A stretch of 26,128 nt of DNA from Syntrophomonas sp. UBA5314 (GTDB lineage: Bacteria; Bacillota; Syntrophomonadia; Syntrophomonadales; Syntrophomonadaceae), in contig DHRK01000066.1 of NCBI GenBank assembly GCA_002410325.1, positions 30,239-56,366 of the forward strand, given 5' to 3'. This document shows, one piece after another, positions 13,946 through 21,218 of the stretch. Both the position numbers and the translations under genes were made by a program. The notes below the pieces were generated by a model. The model was not told where the DNA came from. It saw only the letters and a program-made list of their open reading frames with translations, and ran no database searches. Numbering within the stretch: the first letter of the stretch is position 1; the number at the start of each line of letters is the position of its first letter.

Positions 13946-15106
13946 CTAAGATGCTCTGGCCAGTTCCTCGGCCATGACGCTGACGGCCTGCTCCAGCTGT
14001 TTATCCTTCTCCGAATCAGGATCATTGGATACTTTGAAATCCGGAATAATACCGATTTTATTGATATCATTGCCCTGCGGGGTAAAGTATTTTTGAGTGG
14101 TCAGCTTTAAGGCCCCCCCGTCGGGCAGGGGAAAAACGGTCTGCACCAGTCCCTTGCCATAGGTCTTTTCACCGACCAGGACGGCCCGTTTATTATCCTG
14201 CAGGGCCCCGGCCAGTATTTCGGCGGCGCTGGCGCTGTCCCCGTTGACCAGGACCACCAGGGGCAGGGTCACGGTGTTTCCGGGCAGGGAACTGCGCACT
14301 TCTTTGTTGCCGTCGGCATCCACCGAGCTGACCACCTCTTTGCCGCTTAAAAAGATGGAAGCAATATTTACCGAGGCTTCGAATTCTCCGCCCCCGTTAT
14401 TGCGTATGTCCAAGATCAACCCTTTGACCTTCTTTTCATCGAGCAGGGTGGTGAGATTATTGAGCATCTCGGTATAGGATTGGGCAGTAAACTGGTTCAA
14501 GCGGACATAGCCGATGTCAGGATGGTCTTTTATCGTTTCACTCTGCACCGAAGGTATATTTATTATTTCCCGTACGATATTGAACTCGTGCTCCTTTTTG
14601 TCGAAGTCCCGGTAGACCACCAGGTTGAGCTGGGTGCCCGGATCTCCCCGCATCATATGTACGGCGGTATCCTGGGTCATGTTGGCGGTGCTTTCGCCGT
14701 TGATCTTTATGATAATGTCCCCGTTTTTTACCCCCTCTTTATAAGCCGGGGTTCCTTCCATGGGAGCCACTATTTTGAGCCGGTTGGCGGAGTCCTGCTG
14801 CACATACACCCCGATGCCGCCAAATTTGGCTTCTATTCGTTCCTTAAGATCGTTCCAGGTAGCGGCGTCCAGATAGGTTGAATAAGGATCCTGTAGAGCA
14901 TCCACAATCCCTGATCCCGCCCCGCTGATGATCTGAGTGCCGTTTAACTCAAACAGGGACTGGGTTTTAACCAGGGTAACTACATAGGCAAAGGTGCTTA
15001 CCGCTTTAAAATTGGTCAGCAATACGAACACGATTAAGGCTGCGACCAACAATCCCAGCCCGGTAAAAAATATATTCAGTCCCTTTAACAACCGATTCTT
15101 TCTCAA
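13946..15106 (-). CDS. S41 carboxy-terminal processing protease (CtpA/CtpB type)
   Basis: A membrane-anchored serine protease of 386 residues. A single N-terminal membrane segment (about 11-31) places the rest outside the membrane. The N-terminal helical part includes LQDPYSTYLD (71-80). The PDZ domain covers about 95-165, with GGIGVYV and the GVKNGDIIIKINGE loop. The S41 core shows ILDIRNNGGG (231-240) and the Ser-Lys dyad Ser293 (in NGDSASAAEI) and Lys318 (in TYGKGLVQ), spaced 25 as in Prc. The gene sits where ctpB stands in B. subtilis, where it processes a sporulation signal; that role cannot be assumed here. The start is TTG at 15106 with GGTGGTG about 5 bases upstream, since the nearby ATG at 15120 runs at once into a stop. 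Confidence 0.93.
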   Translation of the reverse strand: MRKNRLLKGLNIFFTGLGLLVAALIVFVLLTNFKAVSTFAYVVTLVKTQSLFELNGTQIISGAGSGIVDALQDPYSTYLDAATWNDLKERIEAKFGGIGVYVQQDSANRLKIVAPMEGTPAYKEGVKNGDIIIKINGESTANMTQDTAVHMMRGDPGTQLNLVVYRDFDKKEHEFNIVREIINIPSVQSETIKDHPDIGYVRLNQFTAQSYTEMLNNLTTLLDEKKVKGLILDIRNNGGGEFEASVNIASIFLSGKEVVSSVDADGNKEVRSSLPGNTVTLPLVVLVNGDSASAAEILAGALQDNKRAVLVGEKTYGKGLVQTVFPLPDGGALKLTTQKYFTPQGNDINKIGIIPDFKVSNDPDSEKDKQLEQAVSVMAEELARAS

Positions 15107-15200
15107 TATTTCACCACCATACAGTATTCTATTACCCCACTGCTGCTAATATGTTACCGTAAACCCGATACGAGCACAAATCAATTGAGGCATTATTTAA

Positions 15201-15220
15201 GGCTCCGCTTATACGGAGCC
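15201..15220 (-). terminator. Hairpin after the M23 peptidase gene
   Basis: GGCTCCG and CGGAGCC pair perfectly around a 6-base loop, 24 bases beyond the M23 peptidase stop. On the minus strand it is followed by TTAAATAAT, a poor U-tract, so termination may be partial. The rest of the gap to ctp (15107-15200) holds a weak TTGTGC-17-TAACAT promoter-like pair and nothing else that I can see. Confidence 0.5.
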
Positions 15221-15244
15221 CTCAGGTCATTTTATTTCATTTGT

Positions 15245-16384
15245 TTAAAGGTACGATAGAGGATTGGTCGGCGTACCGTTTATCCTCACCTCAAAGTGCA
15301 GGTGGTTTCCGGTGCTCCATCCGGTGCTGTCGGCGTATCCTATGGTCTGACCCTTGGTCACCGTCTGGCCATCCGACACCGCGTAATCATCGAGATGCCC
15401 GTAGAGGGTGGAAGTTCCGTTGTTGTGATCGATGATGATGGTTTTGCCATATCCGGTCTGCCAGGTGGCGCAGATAACCGTCCCGCTGTCGGCGGCCACT
15501 ATTTTAGCCCCTCCCGGCGCGTTTAAATCGACCCCGGTATGCAGCTTGCGTACTTTCAGGATGGGATGATACCTCATTCCATAGGGTGAGGTAACGCCGG
15601 TATATCCCGGACACGGCCAGGTCATGGAACCGGTTCCGGTGGTCGAACCACCGCCGCCTCTTCTGGACCTGATATAGGATTCCAGGTTGCGGGAGCTCTG
15701 TTCCAGTTCATCCAAAGCCGCCTGGAGTTTTTCCTTTTCCTGATCAATGCTGCTCAGCAGGGTTTTCTTGTTTTTCTTTTGCTCCGTCAGATCGTTTTGC
15801 TGCTGCTGGAATAAGAGCTGGGTGCGCTCCACTTCCTTCAATTTAACTTCCAGGTCGCTTTTTTTAGTATCCAAAGCCTTGCGTTCCCGATTGATGCCTT
15901 CAATCAAGCGCACATCTTCATCGATGAGCGCTTTGAGCATATCGTAGCGGGTCAGGAAGTCATTGATGCTGGTCGAGGACAATAGAACCTGCAGGTAGGA
16001 AACCGTGCCCCCCTCATAGATAAAGACCAGGCGCTCACCCAGGGTATCGGTCTGCTGGCTGATATCCAGCTGCTTCTGGTTGATCTCCTGCTCGGTCTGC
16101 TTTATGGTTCCTTTGAGCTGGTTCAAAGAGTAGCTGGTGGAGTTGATATCTTTTTGGGTTTTGTTCATATTGGTGTCCAGGTCCTGTATCTGACCCATGA
16201 TGCTTTTCTGCTGCTTGGTGGCCTGATCCACCAGGTATTGCTGTGATTCCATCTGCTGGTTTATGGAGTCCAGCTCCTTTTGCTTGTCATCCACCTCGTC
16301 GGCATAGGCGGGGTAGATGGCATTTATCAAGAAAAGCGCCAATAGAAACAGGGTGACAGACCTTTTATGTAAACAGTTTCGCAT
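15245..16384 (-). CDS. Secreted coiled-coil M23 peptidase (EnvC/PcsB-like murein hydrolase linked to FtsEX)
   Basis: A 379-residue exported protein. Residues 1-28 form a signal peptide (basic start, hydrophobic LFLLALFLINAIYPAYA, then cleavage before DE). Residues about 30-235 are a long Gln/Lys/Glu-rich coiled coil in two arms, as in EnvC, PcsB and CwlO. A Gly-rich linker RRGGGGSTTGTG follows at 241-252, then a LytM/M23 domain. The zinc and catalytic residues are complete: His282 and Asp286 (LHTGVD), His330 (LYGHL) and His361/His363 (GNHLHFEV). So, unlike E. coli EnvC, this should be a true endopeptidase that cuts peptidoglycan cross-bridges. It lies 53 bases after ftsX, which fits activation by the FtsEX transporter. 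The ATG at 16384 has GGGAGGAA upstream. Confidence 0.92.
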   Translation of the reverse strand: MRNCLHKRSVTLFLLALFLINAIYPAYADEVDDKQKELDSINQQMESQQYLVDQATKQQKSIMGQIQDLDTNMNKTQKDINSTSYSLNQLKGTIKQTEQEINQKQLDISQQTDTLGERLVFIYEGGTVSYLQVLLSSTSINDFLTRYDMLKALIDEDVRLIEGINRERKALDTKKSDLEVKLKEVERTQLLFQQQQNDLTEQKKNKKTLLSSIDQEKEKLQAALDELEQSSRNLESYIRSRRGGGGSTTGTGSMTWPCPGYTGVTSPYGMRYHPILKVRKLHTGVDLNAPGGAKIVAADSGTVICATWQTGYGKTIIIDHNNGTSTLYGHLDDYAVSDGQTVTKGQTIGYADSTGWSTGNHLHFEVRINGTPTNPLSYL

Positions 16385-16437
16385 GTCTAAAATTCCTCCC
16401 TATTCATTATTTCGGATGCCAAGGGGAAAAACCTTAA

Positions 16438-17322
16438 TCAAACATCCAAATAACGATTCAAGGAAATCAATGTACCGACCGTGCCTAAAACAGCCCCGGT
16501 CAAAAGCAGGCCGCCGTAGACCGTGAATAGAATCCCGGAATTGTTGAGCAGCGATATGAATAATACCGCCTTGACATTGTGCAAAATGGATGAATAGCCG
16601 GCTATTAATAATATAAGGGCGATCAGGGCTCCTGCCGAGCCCAATAGGACCCCCTCCAGGAAAAAGGGCCAGCGGACAAACCAGTCGGTCGCGCCGATCA
16701 ATTTCATCAGGTAAATCTCTTTGCGCCGGGCGTATATGGCCAGGCGGATCGTTGTGGCAATGAGGAATACCGCCCCCATAGACAGGAGCAAAATGATCAC
16801 GATGCTGATGGTGCGTATCCATTGGGTCAGCTTGAACAGCCGCTCCACCAGCCCCTCGCCGTAGTTGACCTTGTCCACCCCGTACAGCTGGCCGATCTGG
16901 GCGGCCAGGGCCGGGACGTTATGAGGGTCTTTCGCTTTAATCTGATAGGAATTGGGCAGCGGATTGCGTCCCATGGTGGTGCCCAGATTGTAGCTTTCCC
17001 CGCCAAAGCTCTTCTGCAGGTTCTGCAAAGCCTGATCCTTGGAGACGAACAATACCGAGTCTATGCCGGGCAGGGCTTCGATCTGCGTTTTGACATCGGC
17101 TATCTGGCTCTGGGTCAAATCCTTGTTTAGAAAGGCATTGATCTCCACATCCGATTCCAGGTTGCTCATCAGGTTGCTTGTATTGAGGAATAACAGCATC
17201 GCGATACCCAGTATCAGAATGCAAACGGTTACGGTTGTGACTGTGGCCAGGCTCAACAGGCGGTTGCGCGAAATAGAATTAAATGCCTGGCTAAAAAAAT
17301 ATTTAGTATGATGTAAAATCAT
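16438..17322 (-). CDS. ftsX: Cell division ABC transporter permease FtsX
   Basis: The membrane subunit of FtsEX, which passes ATP-driven shape changes to cell wall hydrolases outside the cell. The 294-residue protein has the FtsX layout: a cytoplasmic N-terminus, membrane segment 1 at about 22-46, a large extracellular loop at about 47-170 that binds the hydrolase partner, and three more segments at about 171-196, 218-243 and 262-287. The motif RKEIYLMKLIGATDWFVRWPF (split: RKEIYLMKLIGAT and DWFVRWPF) between segments 2 and 3 is typical of the family. Its ATG at 17322 overlaps the end of ftsE by 20 bases, a sign of coupled translation. The next gene is the likely partner hydrolase. Confidence 0.95.
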   Translation of the reverse strand: MILHHTKYFFSQAFNSISRNRLLSLATVTTVTVCILILGIAMLLFLNTSNLMSNLESDVEINAFLNKDLTQSQIADVKTQIEALPGIDSVLFVSKDQALQNLQKSFGGESYNLGTTMGRNPLPNSYQIKAKDPHNVPALAAQIGQLYGVDKVNYGEGLVERLFKLTQWIRTISIVIILLLSMGAVFLIATTIRLAIYARRKEIYLMKLIGATDWFVRWPFFLEGVLLGSAGALIALILLIAGYSSILHNVKAVLFISLLNNSGILFTVYGGLLLTGAVLGTVGTLISLNRYLDV

Positions 17323-18001
17323 TATTACTGTCTCCTGGGCGTTTATCGGATATCAACCGGCCTCTTTCAAGTTCAATAACCCGCTTGCGTCCGGCTTTTA
17401 CCAGGTCCAGAGCGTGGGTAGCCATCACCACTGTGGTTCCCTTGTGGTTAATATCGTATAACAGGTCCATAATGCCCAATGATGTGTCACGGTCCAAATT
17501 GCCGGTAGGCTCGTCGGCTATCAAAAGTAAAGGACGGTTTACCAGAGCCCGGGCAATGCCCACCCGCTGCTGTTCACCGCCCGATAACTCTCCGGGAAAA
17601 CGGTCTTCCTTGCCCTTTAACCCCACCATTTTTATTACTTCCGGAACCCGAATATTTATCTCCTTGGTGCTGGCTCCGATAACTTCCATAGCAAAAGATA
17701 CGTTTTCAAATACGGTCTTGCTGTCCAGCAGCTTGAAATCCTGAAAAACCATGCCTATACTGCGGCGCATCTTGGGAACCTGGTTGCGTTTCATCCTGAC
17801 TATGCTGCGGGAATTTACAAATATTTGGCCCCGGGTGGGGATTTCTTCTCTAATGAGCAGTTTGGTCAAAGTTGATTTGCCAGCGCCGCTTTGCCCTACT
17901 AAAAATACAAATTCTCCCCTGTCTATTTTCAAGGAGATGTCATCCAGGGCTTTAACCCCGTTGGGGTAAATCTTGGAGACATTATAGAATTGAACCAGCA
18001 T
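17303..18001 (-). CDS. ftsE: Cell division ABC transporter ATPase FtsE
   Basis: The ATP-binding subunit of FtsEX, 232 residues. Walker A is GQSGAGKST (36-44), the Q-loop Gln is at 87 (MVFQDFKLL), the ABC signature LSGGEQQR starts at 139, Walker B is LLLIADEPTGNLD (158-170), and the switch His is at 196 (MATHALD). All catalytic residues are present. The ATG at 18001 is preceded by GGAGGAG. It opens a block ftsE, ftsX, M23 peptidase, S41 protease, PDZ protein that matches the envelope and division cluster of other Firmicutes. I see no convincing promoter; the region upstream is taken up by a large inverted repeat. Confidence 0.96.
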   Translation of the reverse strand: MLVQFYNVSKIYPNGVKALDDISLKIDRGEFVFLVGQSGAGKSTLTKLLIREEIPTRGQIFVNSRSIVRMKRNQVPKMRRSIGMVFQDFKLLDSKTVFENVSFAMEVIGASTKEINIRVPEVIKMVGLKGKEDRFPGELSGGEQQRVGIARALVNRPLLLIADEPTGNLDRDTSLGIMDLLYDINHKGTTVVMATHALDLVKAGRKRVIELERGRLISDKRPGDSNNDFTSY

Positions 18002-18053
18002 TGTTCTCCTCCACCGGCCTCTCCGAAAACCAACAACCTGTTAACTACGATCC

Positions 18054-18180
18054 CTCCAGGCTGTCTACGGGAACGAAGGTCAAGGCGCTTTAAAGGCCCG
18101 CGATTGAGGCGTACCGTAGTACGTTGATTGAGCGGGGTTTTAAAGCAACGCAGAGATTCGTTTTCGTAGACAGCCTGGAG
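18054..18180. repeat. 127-bp GTAC-centred cruciform-like element between transketolase and ftsE
   Basis: Perfect 16-base outer arms, CTCCAGGCTGTCTACG (18054-18069) and its complement (18165-18180). Nearly the same centre of symmetry (18116.5-18117) holds for inner pairs GAACGAA/TTCGTT, GCTTTAAA (18087-18094)/TTTAAAGC (18139-18146), CCCGC/GCGGG and GTAC (18111-18114)/GTAC (18119-18122). Two GATTGAG copies flank the centre as direct repeats. Either strand would fold into a long interrupted hairpin. It lies 45 bases beyond the transketolase stop and 52 bases before ftsE. It has no clear U-tract, so it is not an ordinary terminator. Confidence 0.8.
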
Positions 18181-18225
18181 TGCCCTTCTACGAGGCTTCT
18201 ACATTATTATAGCAAATCCTCTTTC

Positions 18226-19164
18226 CTAACCCTTATTTTTTATGATTTTTCGGACCTTTATCATGATCTGTTCGACATTCAAGCCGTAATAATCCAGCAG
18301 CTCATCGGGGCTCCCGGATTGGCCAAATTTATCCTCAATTCCCAGCCGGTAAACCGGCACCGGACAGTGGGCGCATACCGTCTCGCAGACCGCTCCGCCC
18401 AGGCCCCCGATGATGCTGTGCTCTTCGGCGGTGACAATAGCTCCCGTTTCACGGGCCTTTCTTATAACCAGTTCTTCGTCCAGGGGCTTGATGGTGTGCA
18501 TATCGACGACGGACACCTTGATCCCTTCCTGCTCCAGAATACGGGCCGCCTCCAGGCACTTGGCCACCATCAGCCCGCAGGCGATCAGGGTCGCATCGGA
18601 ACCCTGCTTTAATTCAATACCCCGCCCGATTTGAAAATCGGTGTTCTCGTCATAAAGCAGAGGGATCGAGGGCCGGCCCAAGCGCAAATAGGCCGGACCT
18701 TCCGTAGCGTATAGAGCCATAACCGCCTGGCGGGTGCTCATCCCGTCGGCCGGAACCACTACCGTCATATTGGGTATGCTGCGCATGGTGGCGATATCCT
18801 CGACCGACTGGTGCGAGCCCCCGTCTTCTCCCACCGTGACACCGGCATGGGTTGCGCATACCTTGACATTCAACTTTCCATAGGCCAGTGAATTGCGAAC
18901 CTGTTCGAAGGCCCGGCCGGTGGCAAAAACCGCAAAGGTGCTGGCGTAAACCACCTTGCCGCTGGCCGCCAGCCCGGCGGCCATGCCCATCAGGTTTTGC
19001 TCGGCTATCCCGGCGTTGAAAAAGCGCCCGGGGAAGGCTTTGGCAAAATCAGCCGTTTTAGTCGATTTGGAAAGATCGGCGTCCATAACCACCACATCAT
19101 CGTGCCGACCGCCCAGTTCCACCAGGGCCAGTCCATAGGCATCACGCGTTGCCTGTTTTCCCAA
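18226..19164 (-). CDS. Transketolase, C-terminal subunit
   Basis: The second half of a two-gene transketolase, which moves two-carbon ketol units between sugar phosphates in the non-oxidative pentose phosphate pathway. The 312 residues comprise the pyrimidine-binding domain and the C-terminal domain. GIAEQNLMGMAAG (52-64) carries the Glu55 that activates the thiamine ring. HAGVTVGEDGGSHQSVEDIA follows as the family block, here from about residue 106. The start is TTG (19162-19164), fixed by AAAGGAGGAG 6-7 bases upstream. It is 78 bases after the N-terminal subunit gene, and the gap holds a palindrome. DXP synthase and pyruvate dehydrogenase E1 beta are related, but the GEDGGSHQ block and the partner gene favour transketolase. 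Confidence 0.94.
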   Translation of the reverse strand: MGKQATRDAYGLALVELGGRHDDVVVMDADLSKSTKTADFAKAFPGRFFNAGIAEQNLMGMAAGLAASGKVVYASTFAVFATGRAFEQVRNSLAYGKLNVKVCATHAGVTVGEDGGSHQSVEDIATMRSIPNMTVVVPADGMSTRQAVMALYATEGPAYLRLGRPSIPLLYDENTDFQIGRGIELKQGSDATLIACGLMVAKCLEAARILEQEGIKVSVVDMHTIKPLDEELVIRKARETGAIVTAEEHSIIGGLGGAVCETVCAHCPVPVYRLGIEDKFGQSGSPDELLDYYGLNVEQIMIKVRKIIKNKG

Positions 19165-19198
19165 CTTGTGCTCCTCCTTTAATCACTCAAGCGAGTTG

Positions 19199-19229
19199 GG
19201 TGAGTTGGGAAGCGCGCTTCCAACTCACC
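19199..19229. repeat. 31-bp near-perfect palindrome between the transketolase genes
   Basis: GGTGAGTTGG, one extra G, AAGCGCGCTT, CCAACTCACC: symmetrical except for one bulged G. The outer GTGAGTTGG/CCAACTCAC resembles the TGAGTTG/CAACTCA ends of the REP-like repeats at 4098-4190 and 9372-9403, but the centre is AAGCGCGCTT in place of GGGGACGG. On neither strand is there a U-tract after it. It could reduce or tune readthrough from the first to the second transketolase gene. Confidence 0.7.
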
Positions 19230-19242
19230 TTCAACCTGTGCG

Positions 19243-20073
19243 CTATTGACTCAATTCTAAAATGGCCCGCTCGGCTTCCTCCGGTTTGGGAGCCACTCCA
19301 TGCCACTCCGCCCGGTCCTCCATAAACGAACAGCCTTTTCCTTTTATGGTATGGGCCACGATGGCGGTAGGCCTGCCTTTTATCTCCTGAGCCCGGTTGA
19401 TAGCCTCCAGGATCTCTTTGATCCGGTGCCCGTCGATCTCTATTACCTCCCAGCCGAAAGCCCTGAATTTGTCGGCTACCGGTTCCGGGGACATTACATC
19501 CTTGAGCCGTCCGTCTATCTGCAGACCGTTGTAATCGACAAAAGCCAGCAGGTTGTCCAGCTGGTATTGAGCAGCCGCCATAGAGGCTTCCCAGACCATT
19601 CCTTCTTCCAGTTCACCATCGCCCAGCAGGGCGTAAACCCGGTAATTCTTTTGGTCCATCTTCGCGGCCAGGGCCATGCCCACCGCCCAGGATATGCCCT
19701 GCCCCAGCGACCCGGTGGAAGCCTCCACCCCCGGCACTTTGAGGCGATCCGGGTGGCCCTGCAGGGGACTGCCCAGCTTGCGCAAAGAATCCAGCCATTC
19801 CCGGGGGAAAAATCCTTTCTCGGCCAGGGCGGCGTACAAGACCGGCGCGGCATGCCCCTTGCTGAGCACGAAGCGGTCCCGGTCTTCCCAGGCGGGGTGG
19901 GCGGGATCAACATTCATGGCCCAGAAATAGAGGCTGGCCACAATATCGGCCGCTGACAGGGAGCCCCCGGTATGACCGGAGCCGGCCTGGGCCAGCATCT
20001 TGATAATGTCCTGGCGGATCAGCTTGGCTTTCCCGGCAACCTCGTCGATGATGGCCTGATTGATCTCTCTCAT
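19243..20073 (-). CDS. Transketolase, N-terminal subunit
   Basis: The thiamine diphosphate-binding half of split transketolase, 276 residues. GSGHTGGSLSAADI (31-44) is the family opening block; KGHAAPVLYAAL (72-83) and GSLGQGIS (121-128) follow. The TPP/Mg motif begins at GDGELEEG (151-158) and ends with DYNGLQ (180-185), with Asn182 in the place of the second Asn. The ATG at 20073 is preceded by AAGGGAGA. It starts 36 bases after prfB, so it may share that transcript. Together with the following gene it makes one complete enzyme; a fused transketolase would be about 630-660 residues, close to the sum here. Confidence 0.95.
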   Translation of the reverse strand: MREINQAIIDEVAGKAKLIRQDIIKMLAQAGSGHTGGSLSAADIVASLYFWAMNVDPAHPAWEDRDRFVLSKGHAAPVLYAALAEKGFFPREWLDSLRKLGSPLQGHPDRLKVPGVEASTGSLGQGISWAVGMALAAKMDQKNYRVYALLGDGELEEGMVWEASMAAAQYQLDNLLAFVDYNGLQIDGRLKDVMSPEPVADKFRAFGWEVIEIDGHRIKEILEAINRAQEIKGRPTAIVAHTIKGKGCSFMEDRAEWHGVAPKPEEAERAILELSQ

Positions 20074-20109
20074 GTTAATCTCCCTTGCTTAAAATTCCTT
20101 TAAAAAGCT

Positions 20110-21202
20110 TTAGCGGCGGACCAGGTACGTATAGATGAACTCGTCAACATCTCCGTCCAAAACCGCCTGTACATTGCCTACTTCCAGGTTGGTGCGGTGG
20201 TCTTTGACCAGGGAAAAGGGATTCAGGGTATAGGTCCGGATCTGACTCCCCCAGGCGATTTCCTTGTATTCACCCCGCATTTTCTGTAGATTGTCCTCGG
20301 CTTCCTTCTGTTTCATCTGGTACAGCTTGGCCTGCAGTATCTTCATCGCGGTCAGGCGATTGGCGTGCTGGGAGCGTTCGTTTTGACACTGCACTACCAG
20401 GCCGGTAGGAAGATGGGTAATGCGCACCGCCGAATCGGTCTTGTTGACATGCTGGCCTCCGGCTCCACCGGAACGGTAGGTGTCAATGCGCAGATCCTCG
20501 GGGTTGATAACCACTTCCAGATCCTGAGTGATCTCGGGAAGCACGGTCACAGCGGCGAATGAAGTATGCCGCCGGCCGGATGTGTCAAAAGGCGATATCC
20601 TGATTAAGCGATGCACCCCTTCTTCACATTTTAGTTTGCCATAGGCGTAGTCGCCCTTAACCAGAAAAGTTACGCTTTTTATGCCGGCTTCGTCGCCATC
20701 CAGAAAATCCAGAATTTCCGCCGCGTAAGCATTTCTCTCACACCAGCGGGTATACATGCGCAAAAGCATCTGCACCCAATCCTGGGCCTCGGTGCCGCCC
20801 GCCCCGGCATGTAGTGAGACGATGGCATTGCCCCGGTCATGGGAGCCGGAAAATAGGAAGAGAAGCTCATACTCGCGGAAGTCTTTTAATAGAATCTCAA
20901 GTTCTTGCAGGCTTTCGTGTAGAAGTTCTTTTTCGTTTTCCTTTTCCGCCATGTCGATAAGGTCTTGTAGATAGTTCACTCTATTCCACAGGTCTTGAAA
21001 GCGCTCGATCTCTTCTTTATAAGTGCTGATCTGCTTTAAGACCGCTTGAGCCTCCTGGTTGTTGCTCCAAAACTCTTCTTTCAGGGTCTGCTGCTGGAGG
21101 GATTCGATCTTGCTCTGAAGATGATCGATGTCAAAGAGAAACCCTCATCTCATTTAAACTGTCGATGATTTCCCGGCACAAGGCCCGGGGATCTTCAATC
21201 AT
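20110..21202 (-). CDS. prfB: Peptide chain release factor 2, with +1 programmed frameshift
   Basis: RF2 ends translation at UGA and UAA. The main frame (from 21132 down) holds GGAGGQHVN, the GGQ peptidyl-tRNA hydrolysis motif, and SPF in RISPFDTSG, the tripeptide that marks RF2. The true start is the ATG at 21202, after GGGGTGAT that pairs with the 16S 3' end. Codons 1-23 (MIEDPRALCREIIDSLNEMRVSL) end at CTT followed by an in-frame TGA at 21131-21133. Slipping one base (CTT TGA C to TTT GAC) continues as DIDHLQSKIESLQQQ and into the main frame. The product is 363 residues, the normal size. When RF2 is scarce the ribosome pauses at UGA and shifts, so the gene regulates itself. It lies 16 bases after motB. 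Confidence 0.95.
21130..21145 (-). promoter_or_regulatory. RF2 programmed frameshift site
   Basis: The minus strand reads AGGGTTTCTCTTTGAC. CTTTGAC is the universal prfB slippery sequence. The usual stimulator just before it is AGGGGGTAT; here the same place has AGGGTTTCT, so only the first four bases of the internal Shine-Dalgarno remain, though GAGATG stands before it. The spacing of the AGGG to CTT is unchanged. Confidence 0.9.
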
Positions 21203-21218
21203 CACATTATCACCCCTA

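Noticed and set aside
18124..18612. Plus-strand reading frame of 162 codons across the cruciform and the transketolase end
   Set aside because: It is antisense to a clear transketolase gene, has no ribosome binding site and its product resembles no family; it arises because the opposite frame is GC-rich and open.
18226..19164. 1-deoxyxylulose-5-phosphate synthase or pyruvate dehydrogenase E1 beta as the identity of this gene
   Set aside because: It lacks the N-terminal DXS half and is paired with a transketolase N-terminal gene; the GEDGGSHQ and GIAEQN blocks fit transketolase.
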